DNA from: Cyanophora paradoxa
Taxonomy: Eukaryota; Glaucocystophyceae; Cyanophorales; Cyanophoraceae
NCBI GenBank assembly: GCA_004431415.1
Contig: QPMI01000039.1
Coordinates: 496,001-560,000, forward strand
Direction of reading: 5' to 3'
Length of the DNA stretch: 64,000 nucleotides
Position 1 is the stretch's first letter; every line of letters starts with the position of its first letter. The notes beneath the pieces are model-generated. The model was not told the origin of the DNA, searched no databases, and saw only the letters and a list, made by a program, of their open reading frames with translations. A program made the position numbers and the translations under genes. Shown piece by piece: positions 30,634-41,283 of the stretch.

Positions 30634-33600
30634 TCAGTAGACGGCGATGCCGGCGACGGCGGCGTCGATGGCGGCGGCCTCGTCGGCCGCCGCGCCCTCC
30701 TCGCCAGAGTCGCTCTCCTCCGCGCCGCTGTCCGTGAGCGATGCACTGTCGACGTCGAACTCCGCGACAGCCTGCCGCGGGGAAGGGCTTAGAGGGCAAG
30801 CGCGAGCTGTGAGGAGATGGAGCAGCGGGCACCGGGTCGGCGGCCGGGGCGACGGGCTCGACGTCGGCGCTCGGCTCGAAGGTGACGGCCTCGCCGACGG
30901 CGAGCTTGTCGACGATCTGCCCCCGCACCGAGCCCGTCAGATGAATCGCGGGGCGGGCGCGGGGAGGCCGGCGGGGCGCACGGCGGCGGCGGCGTCGATC
31001 TCCTCCTGCGGGACGCTGGCGACCTCGGCGTCCGGGGTCGAGAGGAGCTTGACGACGTGCTCGATCTCCGCCGCGCAGCAGTCGTGGTGCGTCGCGTTGC
31101 AGATGTCGAACGGGTCGTGCTTCACTGCCGCCCCGCTTGAACCGCAGCGGGGCGGGCCGGGGCGGGCCGGGGCGGGGCGGGGCGGGGCGCACGCTCGATG
31201 TGGCTCTCCTCGAGGAGGCACTTGAGCTCGGCCTGCTTCTCGGTGACCTCCCCGCGCAGGCACTCGATCTGGCCCTTCAGCTCCTCCAGGTCCCCGTACA
31301 GCCGCGCGATGTCGCACTTGTACTCCTCAATGTCTTTCTCCAGGCACGCGATCGCCTTCTCGTCGAGGGGTAGTCGTGCTTCAGCTCCTCCAGCTCGCAC
31401 TCGAGCTCGATGAGCTGCAGCCGGCGTCAGCTAGGCCGCGGCAGGGCCCGCGGGGCCGGGGCGGCTGCGCGCGCACCGCCTCCTTCTTGGCGCCGAGCTC
31501 CTTCAGCGTCTCGAGCTTGTACAGCTGCAGGCGCGCTCGCGGTCAGGGCCGGCAGCGCCGCGCGGGCGGGCGGGGCGGGCCTTGAGCTCGCAGAGCTTGG
31601 CGACGAGCTCGTAGTAGCACGGCAGCTTCTCGTAGAACTCCTGCGCCTTGTGGTTCTTCTCGTCGCAGCAGACGACGTCCTCCGCCCAGCCGCCCTTGCT
31701 CGCCGGCAGGTCCGGGTCGCACGGGTCGCAGTTCCCTCGCCGTCGCACGCCGGGTACGGCCCGACCTGCTCGTACGTGCCGTCGATGAGCTTGCACTTGC
31801 GCACCTGCCGCGGCGCGTCAGGAGGGGCCGAGCGAGCGGACCGGGCGGCGGGCGGGACGCGGGGCGGGGGGCGGGGCGGGGCGCACGCAGAAGTACTCGT
31901 CGTCGTAGAGCTCGTCCTTCGGCACGCCGATATCGTCCGAGTGGAGCGCGTCCCCGTCCAGGAACTGCTCCAGCACCTCGCACTGCGCCCGCCGATCGCG
32001 CGAGGCGCCCTCGTGAGCATCGAGGGCGGGCTGGATCGAGCTGCGGGGCAGCGCGCCTTGTCGATGCACTCGTGCTGGGGCTTGATCTTGAGGAGGACGG
32101 GGCACTTGGCGTACTTCGGGCAGAACGCCGGCGCGCTGCCGGCCCCGCCGATCGCAAGTGAGACGGGGCCGCCGGCCGACGGCGTGGGGCGGCGGACGCA
32201 CAACTCGATGACGCCGGTGGGCGTGCACTCGGTGTGCTTGTTGTGCACGTCCTCGCAGACGTTGAAGGTGCACTGCTTCTTGCAGCCGTGCTCGTCCGCC
32301 TCCTTCCACTTGGCGTTGTCGAAGTTGTAGTCGCAGAAGCGCACCTCTCCGCACGGCTTCACCTGCGCCCGCGGCGTCGGCGCGGGCGGAGCCGCGCGAG
32401 GCAGCCCGCGCCCTGCGCCGGGGGCGCACCTCGTTCTCGCAGCAGTCGCCGGGCACGTACTTCTCGCACGGCTCGTTCGGCGCGTCGGGCTTCTGGAAGA
32501 CGTAGGTCTTGATGGTGCCCGTCTCGAGCGCCGGCTTGATGCTGCCCGCCCGTCAGGCCGGCCCGCGTCCCCGTTGGGCTGGGGGGCGGGGAGGGCGCAC
32601 AAGTAGCCCTTGATCTTGACGTCGTTGTACTGCTCGTAGCAGCCCTCGGCCTGCGGTCCGGGGCGCCTCAGAGAGGGCCGGGCCCGGGGCACGTTTGCGC
32701 CGCGCCGCGCGCACCCAGGCCTTGCCCTCCTGCGTCCAGTCCGCGTGGCCATGCTTCTCCACGTAAGCCTTCCAGTCGACCGGCTGCTTCGTCTGCTCGC
32801 CGGGCGCCCCGTGAGCGCAGAGCGGCAGGAGCGGGCGCGCCCGCCCCGAGGGCTCGGCGGACCGTGTAGGTGAGCTTGTAGGGCTGCTCGGCGATCGTCA
32901 CGTTGAGGCACTTGTCGACGTGGACGGTCTGCTCGGTGCACGCGTGGAAGGGCTTGGCCTCGAAGACGTCCTCGAGGCTCCAGCCGCCGCACTCCAGCGC
33001 CTCCTTGAAGCCGCACGGCAGCTGCTCCTCGCACACGCGCGGCAGCGTCGCCAGCTGCTCGCACCCCTGCAGCGCGATCCTGCGCACAGTCGGCGGCGGC
33101 CGGTGTGGCGGGGCGGGCGGGCGGCCGGCGGGGCGCCGGCGCACTTGGGCAGCTCGCAGGGGTCTTGAAGTCGCTCTCGCAGCACTCCTCGTCGTGCGGG
33201 CAGACGTCGAGGTCGACGTTGCAGACGGTGAGGTCCTCGCACGGGCCGACGTGGCAGTAGTACTTGTCGACGGGGTCGCACTTGCCCGGCTCCGGGATGA
33301 CCACGCTCTCGTGGTCGATCTTCGGCTCGCAGGTCGCCGCGAAGTGCAGGTCCCCGAACTGCGGCGGGGGCGCTCGGCGCCGCGAAGGGCACGCCGGCGG
33401 GCGGGCGGGCGGGGCGCACCTTGTACTCGGGGCAGTCGAGCTCCTTCAGGATCGGCGTCTTGTCGTCTGCAGCGGCCGCTCAGGGGCGCCCCGGACGGAA
33501 GACGGGAGGCGGGAACCGCGCACAGAAGACCTTGGTCTTGCCGAAGTAGACCTTGTCGGTCTCGACCTGCTGCGTCGTCTCGATCGTGCCCGTCTCCTTG

Positions 33601-35101
33601 TAGTCCACCACCTTGTAGTCCGTCCCGGTGATCTTGAACTTCTGCGTGGCCCTGCGCGCCGCCGTCAAGAGGCGGGGCGGCCGGCCAGGCGCCGCCCCGC
33701 GCACCCGACGGTGCCGCAGCGCTCGGCCTCGTTGGTGTAGAGGGCGTCACCGTAGAACTTCTTCTCCCCGCAGTCCTTCACCTCGCCGATCACTGCGGCC
33801 CATCAGCGGTGCAGGCGGGTGGGGCGGGGCGGGCGGGGGCACCCTTGAAGGGCCGCTTGTACTCGGCCTCGTAGACCTTGACGCCGTCGGGCTCGGAGCA
33901 GGGCGTCGTCTGGCAGCGGTCCTGCGTGATCTCCGCCAGCAGCTCCTTCGCCTGCGCGCGCCCCGCACGTCAGATGCCTGAGGCCCTGCCCGTGCGGGCC
34001 GGCGGGGCGGGCGGGCCTCGGTGCAGCAGCCGTCCTCGCCGCCCTTGATGATGGTGGCGTTGGCCTCGACCGAGCCGTGCGTGTACTCGTGCTCCGCGGG
34101 GCACGGGCAGTCCACCTGCAGGGGGTACTCGCTCTCCTCGCACCCCTCCGAGCAGAAGTCGCTGCCCGCCGCGGCCGGCGTCAGAGAAGGCGGGCGGGCT
34201 TGGCGCGAGGGCGGCGGGCCGGTGCACCAGGGGTCCTGGTCGCCGTGGTGCGACTCCTCGCCGTCGTGCTCGGAGCCGTCGTGCTCCGACGGCTCCGACG
34301 ACTCCGACGGCGGGGGGTACTCGTCGTCGTGCTCCGACTCCCCGTGCTCCTCGCCGTCGGAGTGCTCCTCCTGCGCGGCGGAGATCGGCCCGTGCAGCCG
34401 GCGGCTCTCGGCCCCGCCCGCCCACCTCGCCGTTCTCCTCGCCAGAGCCGTAGCCGTTGGAGGCCTCCTCCTCGTGGCCGTCGCCGTTCTCAGAGCCGCC
34501 CTCGTGCTGCGAGCCGGCGCTGGTCAGCAAAAGCGGCACCCTGCCCCGCGGCCCGGCCCCCCACCTCGCCGTTCTCTTCGCCAGAGCCGTAGCCGTTGGA
34601 GGCCTCCTCCTCGTGGCCGTCGCCGTTCTCAGAGCCGCCCTCGTGCTGCGAGCCGGAGCTGGTCAGCGAACGCGGCGCCCCGCCCCGCGGCCCGGCCCGC
34701 TTGCCTCGCCGTCCTCGCCCCCCTCCTCCGACTCGCCGCCCTGCGCGGCCTCGGCGTCGGCCGCCTGCGAGGCCGACGCTGTTTTGGAGGGCGGGCGCAC
34801 GTCGCTGTGGTTGCCGAGGATCTCGACGAGCAGCTCGTCCGCCGGCACCGGCGCCTCCGGCTCCGGTTCCTGCGGCCGCGGGCGGCGGTCAAGAGGCTGC
34901 GGACGGGTGTGCAGCGAGGCCCGCGGCGGCGCACCGCGGCGATCGCGGGCTCAGCGGCGGCGGTCCCCTCCTGCGGCAGGCGGAGCGCGCGCGCGTGAGG
35001 GCGGGGGCGGGCGGAGGGCGCGGGGCGGGGCGGGGCGGGGCGCACGGGGCGAGGAGGACCTCGGGAAGGGTCGCGGGGGCGGCCTCGGTCTCGGTCGACA
35101 T
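30634..35101 (-). CDS. Cysteine-rich coiled-coil protein, copy 2 (frameshifted; possibly a pseudogene)
   Basis: Inverted paralogue of 20588-25438; ATG 35101 (MSTETEAAPATLPEVLLAP), TGA 30634-30636. Function unknown. The cysteine-rich and coiled-coil 3' exons match copy 1 closely. The central exons differ: instead of the Gly/Asn-rich and globular exons there are acidic exons (AADAEAAQGGESEEGGEDGE, a tandemly duplicated HEGGSENGDGHEEEASNGYG exon, and an EEHSDGEEHGESEHDDEY stretch rich in Glu, His, Asp and Ser). Three single-base losses relative to both other copies fall in homopolymers: near 33159 (AGGGGTCTTG versus AGGGGGTCTTG), 31734 (TTCCCTCG versus TTCCCCTCG) and 31367 (GAGGGGTAG versus GAGGGGGTAG). 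Each shifts the frame. Either this copy is dead or these are sequencing errors in C/G runs. Confidence 0.6.
34422..34700 (-). repeat. 139-bp tandem exon-intron duplication in cysteine-rich copy 2
   Basis: A unit beginning CCACCTCGCCGTTCTC repeats at 34422 and 34561. It contains an entire small exon (HEGGSENGDGHEEEASNGYG onward) together with its intron. The same doubling is present at 45078-45355 in copy 3 and absent from copy 1. Confidence 0.85.
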
Positions 35102-36490
35102 GCTGCGCGGCGCCCGCCCGCCCCGTCAGCGCCCCGCCCGCCGGCGCCGGCGGCCCGCGCATCCGTCCGCACGTTCAAGAGCGGCTTCGCACGAACGAAC
35201 GGGTTTGAAGACGAACTGCGGCGGCGGCGCGCGTGGTCAGCGGAAGGCGCCGCCGCCATCGGCGGCTAAGTTGGCGGGGCAGCGCTTTGGCAAACTTCGC
35301 GGGGCCGCGGGGAGGCTAGGCCTGGGCTACGCGCGCGCAGAGCTCGCCCTTGGCCGCCGGGCGGGACGGACCTTGAGAGCAGCGATCCGAGATCAGCGAA
35401 CTGCGGCGGCGGGGCGAGGCCGCGCGCTCTTGTAGGGCCCGCTGACCGCACTCGGAGCTGGTTCTGGTCTGCCGTCGGTATGACTTCCGAGTCCGCTGCT
35501 GGCGGCGCGAAACGCTCTCAGTCTCGATAGTGTCGATAACCAGAGCGCACGGATCAGAGCGGCTGCAGATCTAGAGAGCTGGCTCGCCGCGCGAGCTGAC
35601 CGCGAACGAACCGGCGCGAGTGGACCACAACTGACAGGGGTCGAACGAATAAAAAAGAGAAAAAGCGAGGAAAAAAAGCTCCGAAAATGAACCGGTTCTG
35701 TGGACCAAAGCTCCGACAGCCTCCGAGACCAGTTCTGACGGGTCAAGTCACGCCTCAAGTGATTCAGGTCACGGACGGAAAAGCTCCGAATAGCGAAAAA
35801 AGGAGTCGTCAACTTGAAAGTCCGGTTCGGGTTTAAAAATTTACCGCTCAAGCTCCGAAAACAGCAGCGAAAGTTCCGAAGAGGGGTCAATTGCAATGCG
35901 AACCAGAAGAGACGACAAGCGGCCGGCAAGTGCGGGACGGTCATTCTAAGACCACACATAAACTCGGAGGGGCGGTCGCGCTAAAACCACATAAAGACTC
36001 GGAGAGTTCCGAGAGTAAAAATAGTTTACGTTCTGAACGCGTTCCGATGATCGTCTCTACGAAAATAGTTCTCTAAGAGAGCGGGCCCCAGTCAAAGAAT
36101 CGGAAGCTGCGAAACAGAAACAGCTGAAACCGAACAAAACATTTCAACTGGTTCTCTTAGACTTTTGAAGGATCGCGGTCAAAATGAATGGGGGGGCCCC
36201 GGGCGGGGTAGAGAGGAGTGGAGGAGTGGAATTGGGGGGGGGGGGGGGGGGGGGGGGGAACGAAGGGACAGCCCGTCTGAGATCAAATTGCAAAGGACGC
36301 GAAAGGGGGCGACGGGGAAGATCGCGGTGGCGAGGGAGCTTTGGAATAAGAAGGAAAGAGAAACGGAGGCGCGCGTGAGAGCCAGCGGGGACGCAGCCGC
36401 GCAAAAGGCGACTCCACATCTATTCCGACACGAGCGCTGCTAGCTCTACGGACGGCGGGCCGGGGGCGCGCGCGGGGCCCGCCCCGCGGG
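35102..36490 (-). promoter_or_regulatory. 5' flank of cysteine-rich gene copy 2
   Basis: Inverted counterpart of 19281-20587 and direct counterpart of 45753-47126. AT-richer, with no exon recognised. It holds a G tract near 36233-36259 and TCTAAGAGA/TCTCTTAGAC elements that match the paired motif of copy 1. It ends at the TUBGCP3 fragment stop. Confidence 0.4.
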
Positions 36491-37099
36491 CTACTCGTGG
36501 CGCCGGGCGAGCCCGGCCGGCATCTGGCTCTGAAGCGACTGCCGCAGCGCCTGCCGCCCTCCCGCGCCCGTTGCCGCCGCTGTTGCTGCCGGGGCCGCCG
36601 CCGCGGGCCCTTGCCCTCGGGGCGGGCGGCCGCGGCCCCGCCGGAGCCGCGGGGGTGGACGGGCGGCGGCTGCGCTCGCTGCTCCGCTGGCGGCGGCGCG
36701 GAGCTTGGCCTGGTAGTGCTCGTTGAAGTCGAGGCGGAAGATGAAGCCCTGGAAGCCCAGCGCCCCCTCGTGCGCCCCCGCGCCCCCCGCGCCCCCCGCC
36801 CCGCCCGCCCCGCCCGCCGGCCCCGCCAGCATCCCCAGCAGGTTCGCCATCCCCTGCGCGTACTCCGCCTGCGCCTGCGAGCAACGCCGGCATCGGCCCG
36901 GGGTACGCGGGGCGGGGGGGGGGCCGGGCGCGGGGGGGTACGCGCCTGGACGATGGCGGGGACGACGGTGGAGGGTACGTGCTCGCGGATGGAGGGCCCA
37001 AGGCCTCCGCCCTCCCCGTCGTAGTACTGCGCGCCCCCGCTCGGCCGAAGAACGAAGGATAGAGGGGGGTACAGACCTTCTCGGCCTCGTCGGAGGCGA
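36491..37099 (-). pseudogene. TUBGCP3: TUBGCP3 C-terminal fragment fused to ALG3
   Basis: Last exons of TUBGCP3 with FRLDFNEHY intact and a stop (TAG 36491-36493) at the position homologous to the complete gene. The reading frame of the final exon is preserved, unlike the 18.6-19.3 kb copy. Upstream, TUBGCP3 sequence begins abruptly at about 37099 (ASDEAEKV) and is preceded by an ALG3 exon and intron start. No promoter or N-terminal TUBGCP3 sequence is present. Confidence 0.88.
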
Positions 37100-37837
37100 T
37101 ACGGGGCGGGGACCTGACGGCGAGGGAGAGGAGGAAAGCAGCTGCGACGGGGCGGCCGCGGACGACGGCCGCGTGGAGCGCGAGGTGCGCGAGGGTCACC
37201 TGCGGCGGCGTCGGCGTCCGCGGGCGGGCGGGCGGGCGGGGCCGGGGCGGGGCGGGGCCGGGGCGGGCCTGCCAGCAGTCGTTGAAGAGACCGTTAAACT
37301 TTCACGGAGGCAACGTCCATCAGCCCGCTGGCGAGACCGATCCCGATCGCGTCCCGCACAGCAGCCACGGGCGCGAGCCGAAACACCAAAACGAAGCGGG
37401 CGCGAGAAAGGACCCAGCACCAACGCGAAGCGCCCATCGTCGGAGATGTAATGCAGCGCGATGTGAGTCCACGGTGCCCGCAGAAGCCGCCTTGGTGTCT
37501 GGCGGTAGCGTCTGCTGGGTCAACGGCGTCTAGTGCGAGCTGCCGTACGTGTGGGGATATTGTGCGGCCCTCGATGGCCTCGTAGTCGCACTCCCCGTTG
37601 ACGATGTGATCGACCTGGTCCATATACGCCCACCTGCGAGCGCGGTGCGAGGTACAGCGCTGTATAGCAGCGCGCGGCCCGCGGGCGGCCAGAGCCCGAC
37701 GCGGACCAGTCGATCGCATGGAAAGGCCCGTGGATCGCGAAGGCGACGTTCAGGACGATATCCAGCAGCAGCAGCCACGTCCGCCAGCCCAGCCCCGCGA
37801 GCCGAGTCGCGGGCGCTCCGACCGCCGCCTTCGCCAT
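37100..37837 (-). pseudogene. ALG3: Truncated, degenerate ALG3 copy
   Basis: ATG 37837 (MAKAAVGAP) and the first exon (membrane segment, HAIDW) match intact ALG3, as does the exon VTLAHLALHAAVVRGRPVAA just before the junction with TUBGCP3 at 37100. In between, the exon that should read GPLVYPGGHVWIH is scrambled (about 37450-37560) and the block encoding SRPWLLCGLTYVAV is largely replaced. A pseudogene. Confidence 0.85.
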
Positions 37838-38158
37838 CTGAGTGCAGCGCGCATGCAACTGGCCGCGCTCCGGAGCCGCTAGCGCTGCGATCGAACGAGA
37901 AGAGCTTCAAGTTGAAGTCTCCTGTACCCGGGGGCGAAGTGGTCGGACTGTGGCCCGACTGGTCGAGCGGCGCCAGCACGTGTTATTCCAGAGCGCTGCA
38001 CGCATAGCAGAGTGCCGCAGAAGCGCTACCAGCGGCGAGCAGCGTGACGGCAGACCGCTGGGAGTTCGGAGGCCCAGCGTGGCGGCACGACCATCCAGAG
38101 GGATTCCGAACCTAGCTAGCAGCTCTCTCGAGGAGCGGCGAGCGGTTCCAGGCCGGCC

Positions 38159-40775
38159 ATGGCGTCGTTCGGGCGGGCGCCAGCGCCAGTCTTCGGGTCG
38201 ACGCGCAAAGTGAACGCGCTCGATGCTCAGGGCTACAGGGTGCGTTCTTCCTTCCGATGCAGTCGAAGGCGGCGCATGTCGCGGCCGTGGCTTCTGAGCT
38301 GGCCGCTTGGACCCCGCGGCGTACACCCAGCGCTCGCTTAGATGCGCGTTCGGCAGGTCGCCGGTGCGAGCGGCATGCACACGGTGGATCCTGAGGAGGA
38401 GGCCGGTGCGGTGCCGCTCGCTCGCTCCGGCCGCTCCGCCCGTCGAGACGCGTTGCGGGCCGCAGCGTACCTCGAGTGGTTCAACAAGTCGTTCCAGGAC
38501 GACGCGGACATCGGCTCGTTCGTGCCGCTCGCCCCGGACCAGCTCTTCACGCTCCTCGTCGAGCCCTACGTCTGGTGGTGCGCCGCCCCGCCCGCCCCGG
38601 ATTTGATCCGCGTCCGTTGCGAGCGCGGGGGCGGCGCAGCAAGCTCCTGAACCGCGCCTCGCCGGGGGCCTTCACGGCGGAGCAGGTCCGCTCCATGAAG
38701 GGCCAGGTCCGCTCCCGCCGCCCCTCGCGCCCCGTCGCGGGTTCGGAGCTGACGCCGGGCGGCAGACGCGGCGCATCCAGCAGGTGAACAACCTGAACGC
38801 CATCATCGAGAAGGTGCGCTCGGGGTCGGGCCGGCGGTCAGCGCCGCGCCGAGCGCGCCGCAGGCCCGCGCCATCGGCTGCCAGCTCGTCAACATCTCTG
38901 GCGCCGACATCGCCGACGGTGCCCCGAGCCCCGCGGCCGCCCCGCCGCCCCGCAGCCGCCTCCGCGGCCTCACACGCGCACACAGGGAGCAAGACCCTCA
39001 TCCTCTCGATGCTCTGGCAGGTCCTGGAGGTCGGTACCCCCTACTGCTCCCCCGCCCCCCCGCTCTATCCTTATCTCCCCTACCCCCACAGCGCGGCCTG
39101 CTCTCCAGCATCTCGCTGAACCGCCAGCCCGGTGCGGGCCGGCCCCCGCCCGGCCACTTGCCTCCTCCGCCGCCCGCCGAGGCGCCCGCGCAGAGCTTCG
39201 GAAGCTGCTGGAGCGGGGCGAGACGATCGAGGACCTGCAGCACCTGCCCCCCTACGACCTCCTCCTCCGCTGGGTCAACTGTGCGCCCCGCCGCCCGTCT
39301 CAACTCTCCTGCTCTCGGCCCCGCCGACGCGCCCCCGCGACCCAGACCACCTCGCGAACTCGGACACGAGCCGTCGCATCACCAACTTCGGCAGCGACAT
39401 CAAGGCGCGCCCGGCGCCCCGCGTACCCCCCCGCCGCCTCACGCTGTACCCAGGACTCGGAGGTGTACACGCACCTGCTGTACCAGGTCGGGCGCTTCGA
39501 CGGCTGCGACATGAGCCCCCTGCAGGCGCCCCCGCCCCGCCCCCCCGCCAGCCCACCAGCCCGCCTGCTCGCGTCGCCCGCGCTGACCCGCCGGCCGCAG
39601 AACCGGAACCTGGTGGACCGGGCGGCCGCGGTGCTGGTGCAGGCGGACAAGATCGGCTGCCGCCGCTTCGTCAAGAAGGAGACCATCGTCGCCGTGCGCC
39701 GTACCCCCCGGGCGGGGGGGAGGGGGTAGGGGCTCACCCGGGGCGCAGGGGAACGAGCGCCTGAACCTCGCGTTCGTCGCGACCATCTTCAACGAGCGGA
39801 ACGGGCTCAACCTGCCCCTGGGTACGCGATCGGATCCCCGCCCCCGCGGGGGTACGCGGCACGATCCGCCTTCGCCGTAGGCCAGTGCACGTTCGAGCCG
39901 AAGGCGATCCAGCTGACGGCCCCGGAGGGGGGGTACGCGACGGCCTCGTTCAAGATCTGGAACCAGGGGCGGGGCCCGATGCTCTGGGCCGCCGACCACC
40001 CGCACTGGGTCCGCACGGCGGAGCCGCGGCAGGGGTACCTGGAGTGCGGGGCGTGGCAGACGGTGCACCTGACCGCGCACTGCACGACGGCGGGGGACGT
40101 GCGCGGGGCGCTCGAGATCACGGGCGGGGAGGCCCCGGCGCCGCTGCCCGTCTCCGTCCGCGTGGTGCCCGGGGTGCTGGAGATCGAGCCGGCGGAGCTG
40201 GTCTTCGAGGTGCCCGAGCTCGGGCAGTGCCGCCGCCAGCTCTCCATCCGCAACGCGTGCGTCCCCCTCCAGGATACCCTTTGCAGCCCGTCCGACCGCG
40301 CACCCCTCCCGCAGCGGCGCCGGTGCGATGACGTGGCGCCTGGAGATGGGGCCGGCCGACCCTCGGGACCGGTTCCCGTGCCCCCTTCCTCCCCGCCCCA
40401 CTTCTCACCTTACCCCCCGCGGCAGGGCCCCGACCGGGGCGAGGACGCAGTACCTCGAGGCGACGAGCGGGGGGGTACGCTGGAGGCGAGGCAGGCGGCC
40501 TGCATCGAGGTGAGCGCAGCGGCAGCGGGCCAGGGCGGCATCGGAGCGCCGCGCTGACTTGGCCTGGGGCCAGGCGCGGGCGCCGCGGCAGCCCGAGGGC
40601 TTCGGCACGCGGCGCGCCTCGGTGGTCGTGAGCGGCGGGGGGTACCGCCGCGAGATCCCCTGCACCATCTCCTCCCTCCAGGGCCCGCCCCTCACCTCTC
40701 CCTCCCGCCTTCGCTTTTGAGCGCCTGGCGCAGGGGTGCTGCGGGTGGACCCGCCCCAGCTGCTCTTCGAGGTGC
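38159..40775 (+). pseudogene. Truncated CH-ASH gene copy, copy B
   Basis: ATG 38159 (MASFGRAPAPVF). It retains more of the CH region than copy A: CH1 with NNLNAIIEK, GCQLVNI-type and KTLILSMLWQVLEV exons, CH2 with LLLRWVN and FGSDIK/DSEVYTHLLYQV, then the first ASH units (FKIWNQGRG, HWVRTAEPRQGYLEC). It shares with copy A the 1-nt loss in exon 1 and the GT-to-GA donor change after SELAAW, so both derive from one damaged ancestor. Homology with the intact gene ends at about 40775 within DPPQLLFEV. Probably not functional. Confidence 0.85.
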
Positions 40776-41283
40776 ATGATCCGAATTTCATCGAGCCATT
40801 CGCAATTGCAAAGCCAAACAGTTTGTTCGAGCTCCGGACCCGGATCCGGATCCGTTCGCGCATCCAAGGCGCAGTAGGGCTCGAGCTCTCGCGTTCAACT
40901 CGTATCGTATTGAAGTTGAATTCGGATATCGAAAATTTAAATTGCAACGGCAGAAACCAGAATAGGCGCAACTTCTTCAACATTCATGCGCATGAAGCAA
41001 GCCTAAGCCTCGGAGTGCACCTGCGGCTCGCGGCCGTGGATCCCGTGATGAGCTGCTTAAGTCCCAAGCGATTTCCAGTGATCATCATCAGAGTCACCGA
41101 TCTGGACTCGATCGGCGATTCGATGATCGCGAGTCTCAGCTCATGATCACAGCTTCGGTTTATGATCAAGTGATCACAATAAGCGCGAGAACTAAATTAA
41201 ACGAAAAAGGGGCGGGTGTTACAACATGCTATGGTACAAGTCGGGGCGCCGGCGCCGGCGGGCCGGCGGCGAGGGCGGGGCGC
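40776..41283. other. Junction plus duplicated convergent intergenic region
   Basis: 40776-40866 equals 30246-30343 (shared breakpoint tail). From 40867 onward the sequence is the inverted copy of 25439-25858, beginning inside the last codons of ALG3 (AAGGCGCAGTAGGGCTCG is the ALG3 stop region). Only the final few ALG3 codons are present. No gene is seen here. Confidence 0.75.

Noticed and set aside
31427-33304. Long minus-strand open frame (about 625 codons) over cysteine-rich copy 2
   Set aside because: It runs through introns and switches between correct and shadow frames because of homopolymer losses; the Arg/Ser/Thr-rich parts are not the true protein.
34422-34700. CRISPR-like array
   Set aside because: Two long units containing an exon and intron, no short palindromic repeats with unique spacers, and a eukaryotic context.
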